From Dolichospermum sp. DET69 (GTDB taxonomy: Bacteria; Cyanobacteriota; Cyanobacteriia; Cyanobacteriales; Nostocaceae), in the NCBI GenBank assembly GCA_017355425.1, contig CP070233.1:4071501-4135500 (forward strand): a stretch of DNA of 64,000 nucleotides, written 5' to 3'. A model generated the notes under the pieces. That model was not told where the DNA came from. It saw nothing but the letters and a program-made list of their open reading frames with translations, and did no database searches. The position numbers were made by a program, and so were the translations under genes. Position 1 is the stretch's first letter; every line of letters starts with the position of its first letter. Of the stretch, positions 51,885 to 61,120 are shown in pieces.

Positions 51885-51957
51885 GGGTACGACAGGACTC
51901 GAACCTGTGACCGTCCGCTTAGAAGGCGGATGCTCTATCCAACTGAGCTACGTACCC
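51885..51957 (-). tRNA. trnR-TCT: tRNA-Arg (anticodon TCT)
   Basis: The 73-base minus-strand sequence folds as a cloverleaf: acceptor GGGTACG/CGTACCC, D arm GCTC/GAGC, anticodon stem TCCGC/GCGGA with loop CTTCTAA (anticodon TCT), T arm ACAGG/CCTGT with TTCGAGT. CCA is not encoded. It reads AGA codons. The integrase lies directly downstream, so the gene is the likely integration target. Confidence 0.96.
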
Positions 51958-52105
51958 GTGAAGCCTTTACTATTATATCTAAAATTGTTTAAATAAGCAA
52001 GAGGAAATTTTTAAGTTCCTAATTTTCAGTAATAACCTGCCAGTAATTAGGGAGTCGGAGTAGAATAAGAAACAAAATAGATACAATATTCGGATATATT
52101 AAGAT

Positions 52106-52530
52106 GTCAAGGATTGACACTCCTCGTCCTAAAGGCGCGAGGATTGTTGGTTCAACGAGACTACTTAAACTAGATACCTTGCAGTGTCTAGTCCAGAGGT
52201 GGGACTCTCCCCAAGCGACTTTGGGTATGCCCTACTAAGAGTTGGATTTCTCCAAGTTCTTTTTTAGATTTGAAACATATCGTTTCAAAAAACTGTTTGT
52301 CTAGCTCCTCTAAATCTTTTACCTACTGCGAGGTGGAGTCTAGAAAAAGGCAGTAGAACCGCATAGATTTAATTTTCAAGGTATGGCTAACGCCACGCTA
52401 CCGCTATCAGCGTTGTCCCTTTCGGCAACTGGGTTTTTTAAGTGGTTGATTACCCTTCCCACTTATTAAATTCTACCATAAAAGCAAAAGCCGTGCTAGA
52501 AGCACGGGGCTTTAGACCCAGGTTTTTGGT
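52106..52530. mobile_element. Non-autonomous IS200/IS605-like remnant
   Basis: The left part begins GGATTGACACTCCTCGTCCT and the right end carries the hairpin CCGTGCTAGAAGCACGGGG followed by CTTTAGACCCAGG, which looks like the subterminal hairpin of cyanobacterial IS200/IS605 elements. No tnpA or tnpB frame remains in the ~425 bp. GCTAACGCCACGCTACCGC (52386-52404) is an interspersed repeat lodged inside. It fills most of the gap between tRNA-Arg and the next gene. Confidence 0.6.
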
Positions 52531-52660
52531 AAGGTATCCCAATCAACACCAAATCCTCTTTCCCAAATTATCAAGTAATTATACTTTATCGTAATGATAC
52601 TAAAAACCATTACATATTCTTTATCAACAAAGCCACTGTGAGGAGTTATTTGCTGCTGCT

Positions 52661-53323
52661 ATGTTTATTCTCAAACGGCAGGATGTTGAAATTTCAACGA
52701 TTCAGCACCCAAATAAAGAAGATCGGCAAGTGCCAATCCTCTACTATCAGGGGCAGACTTTTCGCTTGATTACAGTTTTCAAGGCCAGCGAAGCAGAAGA
52801 AGCTAAAACTTTTTGGAAATCGCTTACGGATAACCGAGGTAAAGCTTGTGTCTTATTAGAAGAACCAGAACGCTTTAGTATCTGGGGAAAGGTTAAACTA
52901 GAACAGATCAGTATTGATACTGGCAGTCATAGTAAAGCTGATGTTTTGACATTAGGTGTTATTACTCTGTTACAAGCCGTTTATCTAGATATTGAAGATT
53001 TATTAGGGAATCGTCAAGCAGCTTTATTTGCCAAAGACATAACGGGGGTATTACAGCAAAAACAATTTCCCGATATATCTGCCGCAGATGCAGTAAAATC
53101 TTTCCTAACCGCGGATTTGTCAAAGATGAGTAAAATGCCAGCTTGGCAAGAAACTCATGTAATTATTCTTTTAGAAGAACTACACAGATTAGGAAAAACA
53201 TACTTTGGTGATGTCAACTTTGCTCATCAACTAGGTGAGCGATTACAAGATATGCCAGAAGAAGAGCAAGAACTATTTATCAGTTGGTTGCAAAAATCTC
53301 CACTTAATAAGCTTTGGCATTAG
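52661..53323 (+). CDS. Conserved cyanobacterial protein of unknown function, 220 residues
   Basis: The protein begins MFILKRQDVEISTIQHPNKE and looks soluble, with an N-terminal beta-rich half (YYQGQTFRLITVF, CVLLEEPERFSIWGKVKL) and a helical C-terminal half ending ELFISWLQKSPLNKLWH. It resembles proteins annotated in cyanobacteria as the Npun_F0813 family; that name is from memory. The function is not known. It stands alone with an upstream gap of 130 bases after the IS remnant. Confidence 0.7.
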   Translation: MFILKRQDVEISTIQHPNKEDRQVPILYYQGQTFRLITVFKASEAEEAKTFWKSLTDNRGKACVLLEEPERFSIWGKVKLEQISIDTGSHSKADVLTLGVITLLQAVYLDIEDLLGNRQAALFAKDITGVLQQKQFPDISAADAVKSFLTADLSKMSKMPAWQETHVIILLEELHRLGKTYFGDVNFAHQLGERLQDMPEEEQELFISWLQKSPLNKLWH

Positions 53324-53467
53324 GGTGGATATTGATTTGTAAAAAAACAACTGTTACTGGCACTTGTCGTTAACTGGCTATTGTCTGTCACAAAAGTAAG
53401 AAAGTACAATTATTACATCCGATGTGCAAAAAATATTACATTACCAGCATTTACCTAGTTAATCCCT

Positions 53468-54325
53468 ATGAGTAAATCTTACGACAATTCATCTCCTGTC
53501 AAGCCCCTGTTAACTACTCTAAACCTTGTTTTTGCTTGTTTTAGCTGGGCTGTTTTAGCATTGTTATACTTTTTGCTGTTTAGTGCCAAAATCCCTGACC
53601 CAGGGCAACAAGGAATAGAAGTCCGCGCCCAGTGGTATGTGATTGGCACAAATATTTTTGAAGCTGTGGCTTATTTGGGTGCAAGTCTCTTATGCTGGAG
53701 GAACTGGCGGAGTACCCAAATGGTTAGTAGTGGAAAAGTCTGGCTCTTAATCGGGTTAGGAATGTTTGCCTATTTTATAGGTGGACTGGTTTTCGGCTAC
53801 ATAGAAATCGGCCTAAAACAAGAGCCAGATGTATCTATTGCTGATATATTTTTTGTCTTGACATATCTATGTCTAGGTACTGGCATGGCTTTGGCCTTGC
53901 TTTCTCGCCGAATTCACCTGGAAGCATGGCAGTGGCTAATTGTGGTGGCAGTTGGAGGATTAGGCAGTTTTCTGGCTTGGTTGATTTCTCAAAAAGAACA
54001 AGCATCAACTGAACAAATCGCCTTTTTTCTCAACTTGTTTTACATAGTTAGCGATGTGGTGTTATTAATTATTGCCACAATTATGCTACTGGCTTTTTGG
54101 GGAGGTAAAGTCTCCTTATCTTGGCGAATGATTGCCGCTGCCGCATTTTCGCTCTACATTGCAGATATGTGGTTTAAATTCGCCCAAGGATCTGATTATC
54201 AAAGTGGAGACTTACTAGAAGTATTCTGGGTGTTTAGTGGAGTGTTATTCGGTATGGGCGCTGTTCTAGAATACGACGCATCATTGAGTCTTAAACGCCG
54301 AGACCGTGGACGCAAACGAACTTAA
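53468..54325 (+). CDS. Multi-pass membrane protein of unknown function
   Basis: 285 residues with about eight hydrophobic helices (20-42, 62-82, 92-112, 128-146, 155-172, 186-208, 214-230, 250-268) and a very basic C-terminus, LKRRDRGRKRT. No transporter or enzyme motif is seen. The repeated helix pairs resemble sensory membrane modules of signal proteins, but no output domain follows. It is followed after six bases by a DNA-binding protein on the same strand, so the two may be an operon. Confidence 0.65.
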   Translation: MSKSYDNSSPVKPLLTTLNLVFACFSWAVLALLYFLLFSAKIPDPGQQGIEVRAQWYVIGTNIFEAVAYLGASLLCWRNWRSTQMVSSGKVWLLIGLGMFAYFIGGLVFGYIEIGLKQEPDVSIADIFFVLTYLCLGTGMALALLSRRIHLEAWQWLIVVAVGGLGSFLAWLISQKEQASTEQIAFFLNLFYIVSDVVLLIIATIMLLAFWGGKVSLSWRMIAAAAFSLYIADMWFKFAQGSDYQSGDLLEVFWVFSGVLFGMGAVLEYDASLSLKRRDRGRKRT

Positions 54326-54331
54326 TAAATT

Positions 54332-55420
54332 TTGGTGTCTACTGTGAGAAAATTAACTGATTCTGACAAACAAGAAATTCTCAAGCTATATCGAGAAACT
54401 GCCGAAACAACCTCGACTTTGGCAGAACGTTATGGTGTGAGTAATTCCACAATTAGCCGACTGCTTAAAAGTACCTTACCAGAAGAAGAGTACGAATTTC
54501 TCGTTTCTTTAAAACGCGCTGCTAGAACCCCTGAAGGCAGAGCGCAGGTAAGTTATGAGCAGTTACCACTGTTAACTCAAGCACCATTGGAAGTGGAAGC
54601 TTCTAGTAGTGTCAGCATTGTTGAGGAGTTATCCAACCCAGAACTAGAAAAGCCCACAATAGCCGCAGTGGTAGAGGTAGAGGCAGAGGCAGAGGCAAAG
54701 GCAGATGGTGATCCTGATTTTGCCCAACCCATTCCGGCTAATAGACGGGTTAAAACACGCTCCTGGGCAGTGGAACAACCCAAGATTCCTGTTGTCAAAG
54801 AAACTCCAATTTTCAAAGAAACTCCAATTTTCAAAGAAACTCCAATTTTCAAAGAATTGGAAATTGTCAGACACAAGCCCATAGAAACGCCAATTATTCC
54901 CAAACCAAAGTTAGAGGTGGAAACTCGATATTCACAGCCAAGTTTGTTTGCGGAAATCTTGGATGAGGATTTGTTGGATGAACCTGATGATTTAGAAGAT
55001 GACGATTTGGATGATGATTTGTATGAGGATGAGGAGGATTTTGAGGACGAAGACTATGAAGCACCAAAACCTCTAGTTACCAGACGCTCAAATGGGGAAG
55101 CATCTGTTCAGGTTTTACCATTGTCGGTTGCTAATTTACCGAAAACCTGCTACTTGGTAATTGATCGTTCTGCGGAGTTAATTACCCGGCCACTCAAGGA
55201 TTTTGGTGATTTAGGTCTGATTCCTAGTCTGGAAAATCAACAGAAAACTCTGCCGATTTTCGATAATCACCGCGTAGCTAAACGCTTTTCTACCAAGCGC
55301 GATCGCGTGATCAAAGTGCCTGATAGTCAAATGCTCCATAAGGCTAGTAACCATTTACAAGCTAAAGGGATTACGCGACTATTGATTGATGGACAAGTCT
55401 ATTCTTTGTCTTTAATCTAA
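54332..55420 (+). CDS. HTH DNA-binding protein with repeat and acidic linker
   Basis: 362 residues from TTG 54332; GTG at 54335 or 54344 are alternatives, and there is no early ATG. Residues 8-50 form a transposase-type helix-turn-helix (ILKLYRETAETTSTLAERYG, then VSNSTISRLLKS). The middle contains three copies of ETPIFK (54795-54851) and a long acidic run near residues 210-240 (DDLEDDDLDDDLYEDEEDFE). The final 100 residues are a compact domain (CYLVIDRSAELITRPLKDFG). It may be a transcription regulator that is common in cyanobacteria; its targets are unknown. Confidence 0.7.
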   Translation: MVSTVRKLTDSDKQEILKLYRETAETTSTLAERYGVSNSTISRLLKSTLPEEEYEFLVSLKRAARTPEGRAQVSYEQLPLLTQAPLEVEASSSVSIVEELSNPELEKPTIAAVVEVEAEAEAKADGDPDFAQPIPANRRVKTRSWAVEQPKIPVVKETPIFKETPIFKETPIFKELEIVRHKPIETPIIPKPKLEVETRYSQPSLFAEILDEDLLDEPDDLEDDDLDDDLYEDEEDFEDEDYEAPKPLVTRRSNGEASVQVLPLSVANLPKTCYLVIDRSAELITRPLKDFGDLGLIPSLENQQKTLPIFDNHRVAKRFSTKRDRVIKVPDSQMLHKASNHLQAKGITRLLIDGQVYSLSLI

Positions 55421-55472
55421 AGGTAATGCGGGTATTTGCTGGTTGGAGTAGTTCACTACTCTAACCACCGCT

Positions 55473-56903
55473 TCATAAAACTGCTGCAAAACGATCTGCT
55501 AAATCAATAATATCTTGTTTTCTAGCAATTTGTTCAACCCATTCCTGGGGAATATTTTCCACCCCATAATAAATTCCTGCAAATCCCCCCGTCACAGCCG
55601 CAGTAGTATCTGTATCTCCTCCTAAATTAACGGCTTTGAGGACTGATTCAGCGTAAGATGAGCTATTTAACAAACACCATATTGATGCTTCCAGAGTGTC
55701 AATTACATAACCACCAGAATTAATTTCTTCTTTAGCTAATTCGGCAATTTTACCGCTAAATATCCGCTGAAAATGAGATTTTTCCTGAATATATTCACTA
55801 TCAGAATAAAGCTCTTGAATTTTCTCTACACCCTGTAAATAAGCAGTTAATAAATCAGCCCCTCTCAATATTTCTACTGCCATACTAATATAAATCCCAC
55901 AAGCCATTTGCGAACGCAGATGGCCATGAGTAATACAAGAAACTTCATGTACTTTTGTGATTAAATCGGAAAAGTTAGGGTTTCGTGTAAATAAGCCATG
56001 GGCGAAATTCGCATCAATGAACCATTACCATTGCTGTTGTCATTAGTACCACCTGCTTGTAAAGGACGTTGATAGACAATCAAGAGCCTTAGAATTATGT
56101 TCTAAGGCAATGTGGGATACCACCTTCACTAACTCAGTTGGTGATGTTATACTAAATATTCACGATATCTCAGATGTCGGGGAATGTCTCGGTTAAAAGT
56201 ATCAGGAATACCCTTTTCTAATTTGATAATAGCTTGGTATGTGGTATTACCAATATCAAAGACGTTACCATGAGCAGTCCAGTAATTTTCTCGATACCAA
56301 CGCCAGAGTCAGTAACCCAGCCCTAAAGGGACTGAGCTTGCAAGAGAAATCAAACAAGCTGTACTGACCAGACCACCTAGAAATAGGTAGCCGTTATTTG
56401 AGTCACGACACCCCGGAATGCGAAGCTAGTTCCCTGCTCTGTCATTTGCAATTAAACAGTTTTAAGGTCACTGAAACAGTGTTGCAAGTCTAACAAGCTC
56501 TTATAACAGGTCGAAGCTAACATCACCCCAGAAATGGGAGTTGGTTTTTCAGGTTTCCAATCAAAAAACCTGACTAAAATTTAAGATTCAATGCGGTTAA
56601 AACCGCCCGTGTCGCTTCCCTCTCAGCCCTAAAGGGACTGAGTTTCCCGCATACCGCGAGGTCTTATGATTGTCCTATATCATCTACAGAATAGCCATTA
56701 CATAAAGATGCTGCTAAACATAACATTAAAGAACTGTCATCAGACCAAGTTCCGGGGGGTTGATTCCACGTTCCATAACCCAACATCTTTGTGACTGGTG
56801 ATTTAATGCGTTCAGCACGACTGGTAAATTCCACAGGTACACCCAAGACATCACCCACGCATACACCCATTAAACCCGATAATACTTTAGTAGTAAGTGT
56901 CAT
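55473..56903 (-). pseudogene. ADP-ribosylglycohydrolase (DraG-like), broken by an insertion and frameshifts
   Basis: The N-terminal part (56903-56664) has GLMGVCVGDVLGVPVEF and GTWSDDSSLML, the metal-binding signature. The sequence then jumps over inserted DNA (~56304-56668) and resumes as LWRWYRENYWTAHGNVFDIGNTTYQ, changes frame more than once between 56200 and 55980 (NGSLMRISPMA, then THGHLRSQMACGIY), and continues as an open C-terminal part (55907-55473) with the second metal motif LGGDTDTTAAVTGG. An intact enzyme would remove ADP-ribose from proteins. This copy cannot be translated whole. Confidence 0.88.
56304..56668. mobile_element. Inserted structured non-coding element in the DraG-like gene
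   Basis: The insert carries CAGCCCTAAAGGGACTGAG near each end (about 56319 and 56627). Its core TTATTTGAGTCACGACACC, then GCTAGTTCCCTGCTCTGTC and GGTCGAAGCTAACATC, matches in order the core of the two inverted repeats at 59221 and 60748. Many short stems can form, for example ACCCCAGAAATGGG. It has no ORF. It may be an IS200/605- or IscB-related structured RNA end (omega-RNA/HEARO-like); the class is not proven. Confidence 0.55.
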
Positions 56904-57287
56904 AATTTAGATATAGGATTCCTATTTGATTTTTGATAGCTTGCGTGGCGTAGCCATACTATCCGTAGGGTGGGGCAATGCTCACCAAAGCACTACTTAC
57001 TATTTTTCAAGCATCATTTAGGATTACTATATAGCGGTTATCGCTCTTGATGCAATATAATCGAGGGCGCAGACCCTGCGCCCCTACAGAGTTTGCAATT
57101 GGCTGACTGTATCTCACTCAAGTGCATACCGCTATATCAATGAGCAAGCTGGCCTCTCACCATGCTAAAATTAAAATAATATTCATAATTCCGACCCATA
57201 TTTCGGGGTTACACTGGCTGAAAACGTGGGAATAATTTCCTGTTTGAGCCTTAACTTACGCCTTATTTGAGAAACGTATCTACTGTA
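56904..57287. other. Intergenic region before sulfite reductase
   Basis: It contains two short interspersed repeats: GCGTGGCGTAGCCATACTA (56943-56961) and GAGGGCGCAGACCCTGCGCCC (hairpin, 57063-57083). There is also a near-mirror ATAGCGGTTATCGC/GCATACCGCTATAT pair (57031, 57125) that could fold a ~110-base MITE. The promoter of the reductase must lie in the last ~130 bases, but I do not identify it. Confidence 0.45.
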
Positions 57288-59201
57288 ATGGTTAACTCTG
57301 CTGCTTCCCCTCTCACCAACCGTAAGCCTTCTAAAGTTGAAGGTATTAAAGAAAATAGTAACTTTTTGCTTGAACCTGTAGCCACCGAAATCCTTCAGGA
57401 CACCACCCACTTTACTGAAGACGCAATTCAGATTCTCAAGTTTCACGGTTCTTATCAACAGGATAACCGTGATAACCGCGTCAAGGGACAGGAAAAAGAT
57501 TATCAAATGATGCTGCGGACAAAAAATCCCGGCGGGTTAGTACCACCCCAGCTATATTTGGCTTTGGATAAATTAGCTGATGAATATGGTAATCATACTT
57601 TAAGAGCTACTACTCGCCAAGGCTTTCAGCTACATGGTATCCTGAAAAAGAACCTGAAAGCAGCGATCGCTACAATTGTCGAAAATCTTGGTTCAACTTT
57701 GGGCGCTTGTGGTGACATCAACCGCAACGTTATGGCTCCTCCCGCCCCCTTTAAAAATCGCTCAGAATATCAGTATGCTTGGGAATATGCCCAAAATATC
57801 GCTGATTTACTTTCTCCCCAAACCGGCGCATATTATGAAATTTGGTTAGATGGGGAAAAAGCCATTAGCGCCCAAGAACATCCAGATGTTAAAGCAGCCC
57901 GACAAACTAACGGTAATGGTACTGTTATTCATGATTCCGTAGAACCTATCTATGGTACTCACTATATGCCCCGCAAATTTAAAATTTGCGTCACAGTCCC
58001 CGGTGATAATTCCGTTGATTTATATTCCCAAGATCTAACGTTGGTAGTAATTACCAATAAAAAAGGCGCGTTAGCAGGATTTAATATCTTTGCTGGTGGT
58101 GGTTTGGGTAGAACCCATAATAAAGAAGAAACCTTTGCCAGAATTGCCGATCCTATTGGTTATGTTGCCAAAGCTGATGTATATAATCTTGTAAAGGCTA
58201 TTGTTGCCACACAACGAGATTATGGCGATCGCACCGACAGAAGACACGCTAGATTAAAATACTTAATTAATGATTGGGGTGTAGATAAATTCCGCACTCA
58301 AGTAGAAGAATACTTAGGTAAACCTCTCGAACCCTTTAAAGACCTAATTCAGTTTAAATATAAAGACTTCCTGGGCTGGAATGAACAGGGAGATGGGAAA
58401 CTATTCTTGGGTATTTCCATTGAGAATGGGCGTGTCAAAGATGACGGCACATTCCAACTTAAAACCGCTTTACGGACAATTGTAGAGCAGTTTAATCTGC
58501 CTATTCGCCTCACAGGTAATCAAAACCTGCTATTTTACGATATTGCTCCTGAAGATAAAGAAGCTATTCAGGAGATTCTCGATAATTGCGGCGTTGTTGC
58601 TGACCCTGAGCAAATAGCAGCATTAACCCGCTATGCTATGGCTTGCCCTGCCTTACCTACTTGCGGTTTAGCAATCACAGAATCAGAAAGAGTAATACCT
58701 GTAATTCTAGAAAGGATTCGGGCTTTATTAGATAAACTGGGTTTACAAAATCAGCATTTTGTGGTAAGAATGACCGGTTGCCCCAATGGTTGCGCTCGTC
58801 CTTATATGGCAGAATTGGGTTTGGTGGGTAGTGCTGCGGAATCTTATCAAGTGTGGTTGGGTGGTTCACCAAATCAAACCCGGTTAGCACAACCTTTTGA
58901 GGAAAAACTGCACCACAATGATATTGAAAGTTTCCTCGAACCGATTTTTGTCTTCTTTAAAAAGTCGCGCACACCCAAAGAAAGTTTTGGGGATTTTTGC
59001 GACAGATTGGGTTTTGATGCGATTAGGGAATTTGTGGCTAATTACAACCCAGGAGATCCTACCAGCAGTGGTAAATCCCGTCACCGCGTCAGTCTGCGGG
59101 ATGATTTTTACGCTCAACTCAAGGAAACGGCTGAGAAGCAAGAACGACCGATGACTGATTTGGTACATGAGGCTTTGGAGGCTTATTTCCAAACGCTGTA
59201 G
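57288..59201 (+). CDS. sir: Ferredoxin-sulfite reductase with C-terminal RHH-like tail
   Basis: From ATG 57288 the protein has 637 residues. The ferredoxin-dependent nitrite/sulfite reductase repeats are visible: [31 protein letters not shown] and [16 protein letters not shown], then [11 protein letters not shown]. The siroheme/[4Fe-4S] cysteines lie in [12 protein letters not shown] and [11 protein letters not shown]. It reduces sulfite to sulfide with six electrons from ferredoxin. After residue ~590 a basic tail, [18 protein letters not shown] with [13 protein letters not shown], has the pattern of a ribbon-helix-helix domain. It appears to be a housekeeping sulfur assimilation gene and single-gene unit. 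Confidence 0.93.
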   Translation: MVNSAASPLTNRKPSKVEGIKENSNFLLEPVATEILQDTTHFTEDAIQILKFHGSYQQDNRDNRVKGQEKDYQMMLRTKNPGGLVPPQLYLALDKLADEYGNHTLRATTRQGFQLHGILKKNLKAAIATIVENLGSTLGACGDINRNVMAPPAPFKNRSEYQYAWEYAQNIADLLSPQTGAYYEIWLDGEKAISAQEHPDVKAARQTNGNGTVIHDSVEPIYGTHYMPRKFKICVTVPGDNSVDLYSQDLTLVVITNKKGALAGFNIFAGGGLGRTHNKEETFARIADPIGYVAKADVYNLVKAIVATQRDYGDRTDRRHARLKYLINDWGVDKFRTQVEEYLGKPLEPFKDLIQFKYKDFLGWNEQGDGKLFLGISIENGRVKDDGTFQLKTALRTIVEQFNLPIRLTGNQNLLFYDIAPEDKEAIQEILDNCGVVADPEQIAALTRYAMACPALPTCGLAITESERVIPVILERIRALLDKLGLQNQHFVVRMTGCPNGCARPYMAELGLVGSAAESYQVWLGGSPNQTRLAQPFEEKLHHNDIESFLEPIFVFFKKSRTPKESFGDFCDRLGFDAIREFVANYNPGDPTSSGKSRHRVSLRDDFYAQLKETAEKQERPMTDLVHEALEAYFQTL

Positions 59202-59220
59202 GAATATATTCTCACGCAAA

Positions 59221-59546
59221 GGGATCATTCTAAAAAGTAGTAATACGGATTAGATGTGAACCAAACCACCCTAATCGTAGTCATTCGCGTCAGCGAATCG
59301 AGTCGAAGGGTAAACGTTATTTAAGTCATGACACCTTGGGATTCGCTAGTCCCATGCTCTGTCTGTACTGATTAAAAATTCCGAAAGGAAAGTGTCTTTA
59401 CGATAACAAGCTTAAATAACATGGTTGAAGCAAACTTTACTTAGAAATAAGGACTGGTCAAACCGACCACAAACGTCAATAGTAGGAAATGTTTTCCTAC
59501 TATTGAATCCAAAATACTACATTATTTTGGGATTAGATAGAATGGC
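59221..59546 (+). repeat. Long inverted repeat, left copy (326 bp)
   Basis: It begins GGGATCATTCTAAAAAGTAG and ends GGGATTAGATAGAATGGC. The same 326 bases occur inverted at 60748-61073 with two differences. The core holds TTATTTAAGTCATGACACC and hairpins such as ATTCGCGTCAGCGAAT and TAGTAGGAAATGTTTTCCTACTA. It begins just after the sulfite reductase gene. The two copies enclose an RmlD-like gene. Confidence 0.93.
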
Positions 59547-59681
59547 GCAAAGTTGTTTTTGGGTTTTTGCGTGAGATTTGATTTACACTTATTTTCGAGT
59601 GAATTAATTACATTTTTCTTTCTCACGCAGAGGCGCAGAGGCACGGAGAGAGAGCAATTTATTGTGGTTGAAAATCGAAGA

Positions 59682-59811
59682 TAAGTAGGTGAACATAAAA
59701 ATTTAAAGGTATGTAAAGAAAAGTAAAATCTCCCAAAACCTCTTCACTCTTGCCTTTTGCATGAGTGCCTCTTGCATTGCATAACGACAATTTTCAATGC
59801 TAACCTACTTA
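59682..59811. repeat. 130-bp MITE, copy 2
   Basis: Same element as 8798-8927 in opposite orientation, with TAAGTAGGT inverted ends and the internal GTGAAGAGG/CCTCTTCAC segment. It ends nine bases before the start codon of the RmlD-like gene, so it may supply or block its promoter. Confidence 0.75.
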
Positions 59812-59819
59812 TATGATAT

Positions 59820-60695
59820 ATGAAAAAACTTTTAATTACAGGTGTTAGTGGTTTTTTAGGTTGGCATCTTGGTCAATTAGCGCAGCTAGAATGGGAAGTT
59901 TATGGTACATATCATAGCCATTTTCTAGAAATACCTGATATTAAAATGGTGAAGGTTAATTTAACAGACTTTCAGGAATTAAAAGGGATATTTAATGATA
60001 TCAAACCGGATGCAGTAATTCACACTGCTGCCCAATCTCAACCAAATTATTGTCAACTTCATTCCCAGGAATCTTATAAAATCAATGTTACAGCCTCTTG
60101 TGATATTGCGGGACTTTGTGCTGATAATTCTTTACCTTTAGTTTTTACTTCTACCGATTTAGTTTTTGATGGTTTAAATGCACCTTATCAAGAAATAGAT
60201 CAAGTATCACCTGTTAATATTTACGGTGAGCAAAAAGTCGAAGCTGAAGCAGGTATATTAAAAGTATATCCCCAAGCGGCTATTTGTCGAATGCCGTTAA
60301 TGTTTGGCAGGGAAACACCCACAGCTAAAAGCTTTATTCAGCAATTTATCCAAATATTGAAAGACGGAAAAGAACTAAGTTTATTTATAGATGAATTTCG
60401 CACTCCGGTTAGTGCAAATACAGCCGCGAAAGGGTTATTATTAGCTTTAGAAAAGGTTAATGGGATCATTCATTTAGGTGGAAAAGAGAGAATTTCCCGT
60501 TATGAATTTGGGAAAATATTAGTTGAAATCTTACAACTTCCAAATGATAAATTAAAATCCTGTTTTCAGGCAGATATAAAAATGGCAGCAGCAAGGCCAA
60601 AAGATGTTTCTTTAGATAGTTCCAAGGCTTTTGCTTTGGGTTATCAATCATTATCTGTGAGAGAGGAGTTAGAAATATTAAAATCTACCTGTTAG
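59820..60695 (+). CDS. RmlD-like NAD(P)-dependent sugar reductase / SDR
   Basis: 291 residues. The Rossmann start LLITGVSGFLGWHLG (GxxGFxG), the HTAAQSQPNYC segment, TSTDLVFDG and the catalytic YGEQK (YxxxK) match the dTDP-4-dehydrorhamnose reductase subfamily of SDRs. It would reduce a nucleotide-bound keto sugar. No rmlA, rmlB or rmlC neighbour is present, so the substrate is not certain. The gene with its MITE is bracketed by the 326-bp inverted repeats. The start is ATG 59820; no Shine-Dalgarno sequence is evident because the MITE lies directly upstream. Confidence 0.85.
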   Translation: MKKLLITGVSGFLGWHLGQLAQLEWEVYGTYHSHFLEIPDIKMVKVNLTDFQELKGIFNDIKPDAVIHTAAQSQPNYCQLHSQESYKINVTASCDIAGLCADNSLPLVFTSTDLVFDGLNAPYQEIDQVSPVNIYGEQKVEAEAGILKVYPQAAICRMPLMFGRETPTAKSFIQQFIQILKDGKELSLFIDEFRTPVSANTAAKGLLLALEKVNGIIHLGGKERISRYEFGKILVEILQLPNDKLKSCFQADIKMAAARPKDVSLDSSKAFALGYQSLSVREELEILKSTC

Positions 60696-60747
60696 GGTCT
60701 GTTAGCGAAGCATAACGCCCCATGCAAAGTCGTTTTTAAGGTTTTTT

Positions 60748-61073
60748 GCCATTCTATCTAATCCCAAAATAATGTAGTATTTTGGATTCAATAGTAGGAA
60801 AACATTTCCTACTATTGACGTTTGTGGTCGGTTTGACCAGTCCTTATTTCTAAGTAAAGTTTGCTTCAACCATGTTATTTAAGCTTGTCATCGTAAAGAC
60901 ACTTTCCTTTCGGAATGTTTAATCAGTACAGACAGAGCATGGGACTAGCGAATCCCAAGGTGTCATGACTTAAATAACGTTTACCCTTCGACTCGATTCG
61001 CTGACGCGAATGACTACGATTAGGGTGGTTTGGTTCACATCTAATCCGTATTACTACTTTTTAGAATGATCCC
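60748..61073 (-). repeat. Long inverted repeat, right copy (326 bp)
   Basis: This is the complement of 59221-59546, differing by two substitutions (in AAACATTCC against AAAAATTCC, and GATGACAAGC against GATAACAAGC). It ends 48 bases before the miaB stop. The near identity implies a recent duplication or gene conversion. Confidence 0.93.
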
Positions 61074-61088
61074 TGAGATTATGGACGG

Positions 61089-61112
61089 GGAGTATAGCTG
61101 ACACCATACTCC
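61089..61112 (-). terminator. Terminator-like hairpin after miaB
   Basis: GGAGTAT and ATACTCC pair around a ten-base loop, nine bases after the miaB stop codon on the minus strand. There is no T tract after it in that direction, so it is a moderate candidate. Confidence 0.45.
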
Positions 61113-61120
61113 TGTCTTTT

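Noticed and set aside
54795-54851. Tandem 18-bp repeats as a regulatory site
   Set aside because: They encode ETPIFK three times within a disordered linker of a DNA-binding protein; a simple in-frame duplication explains them.
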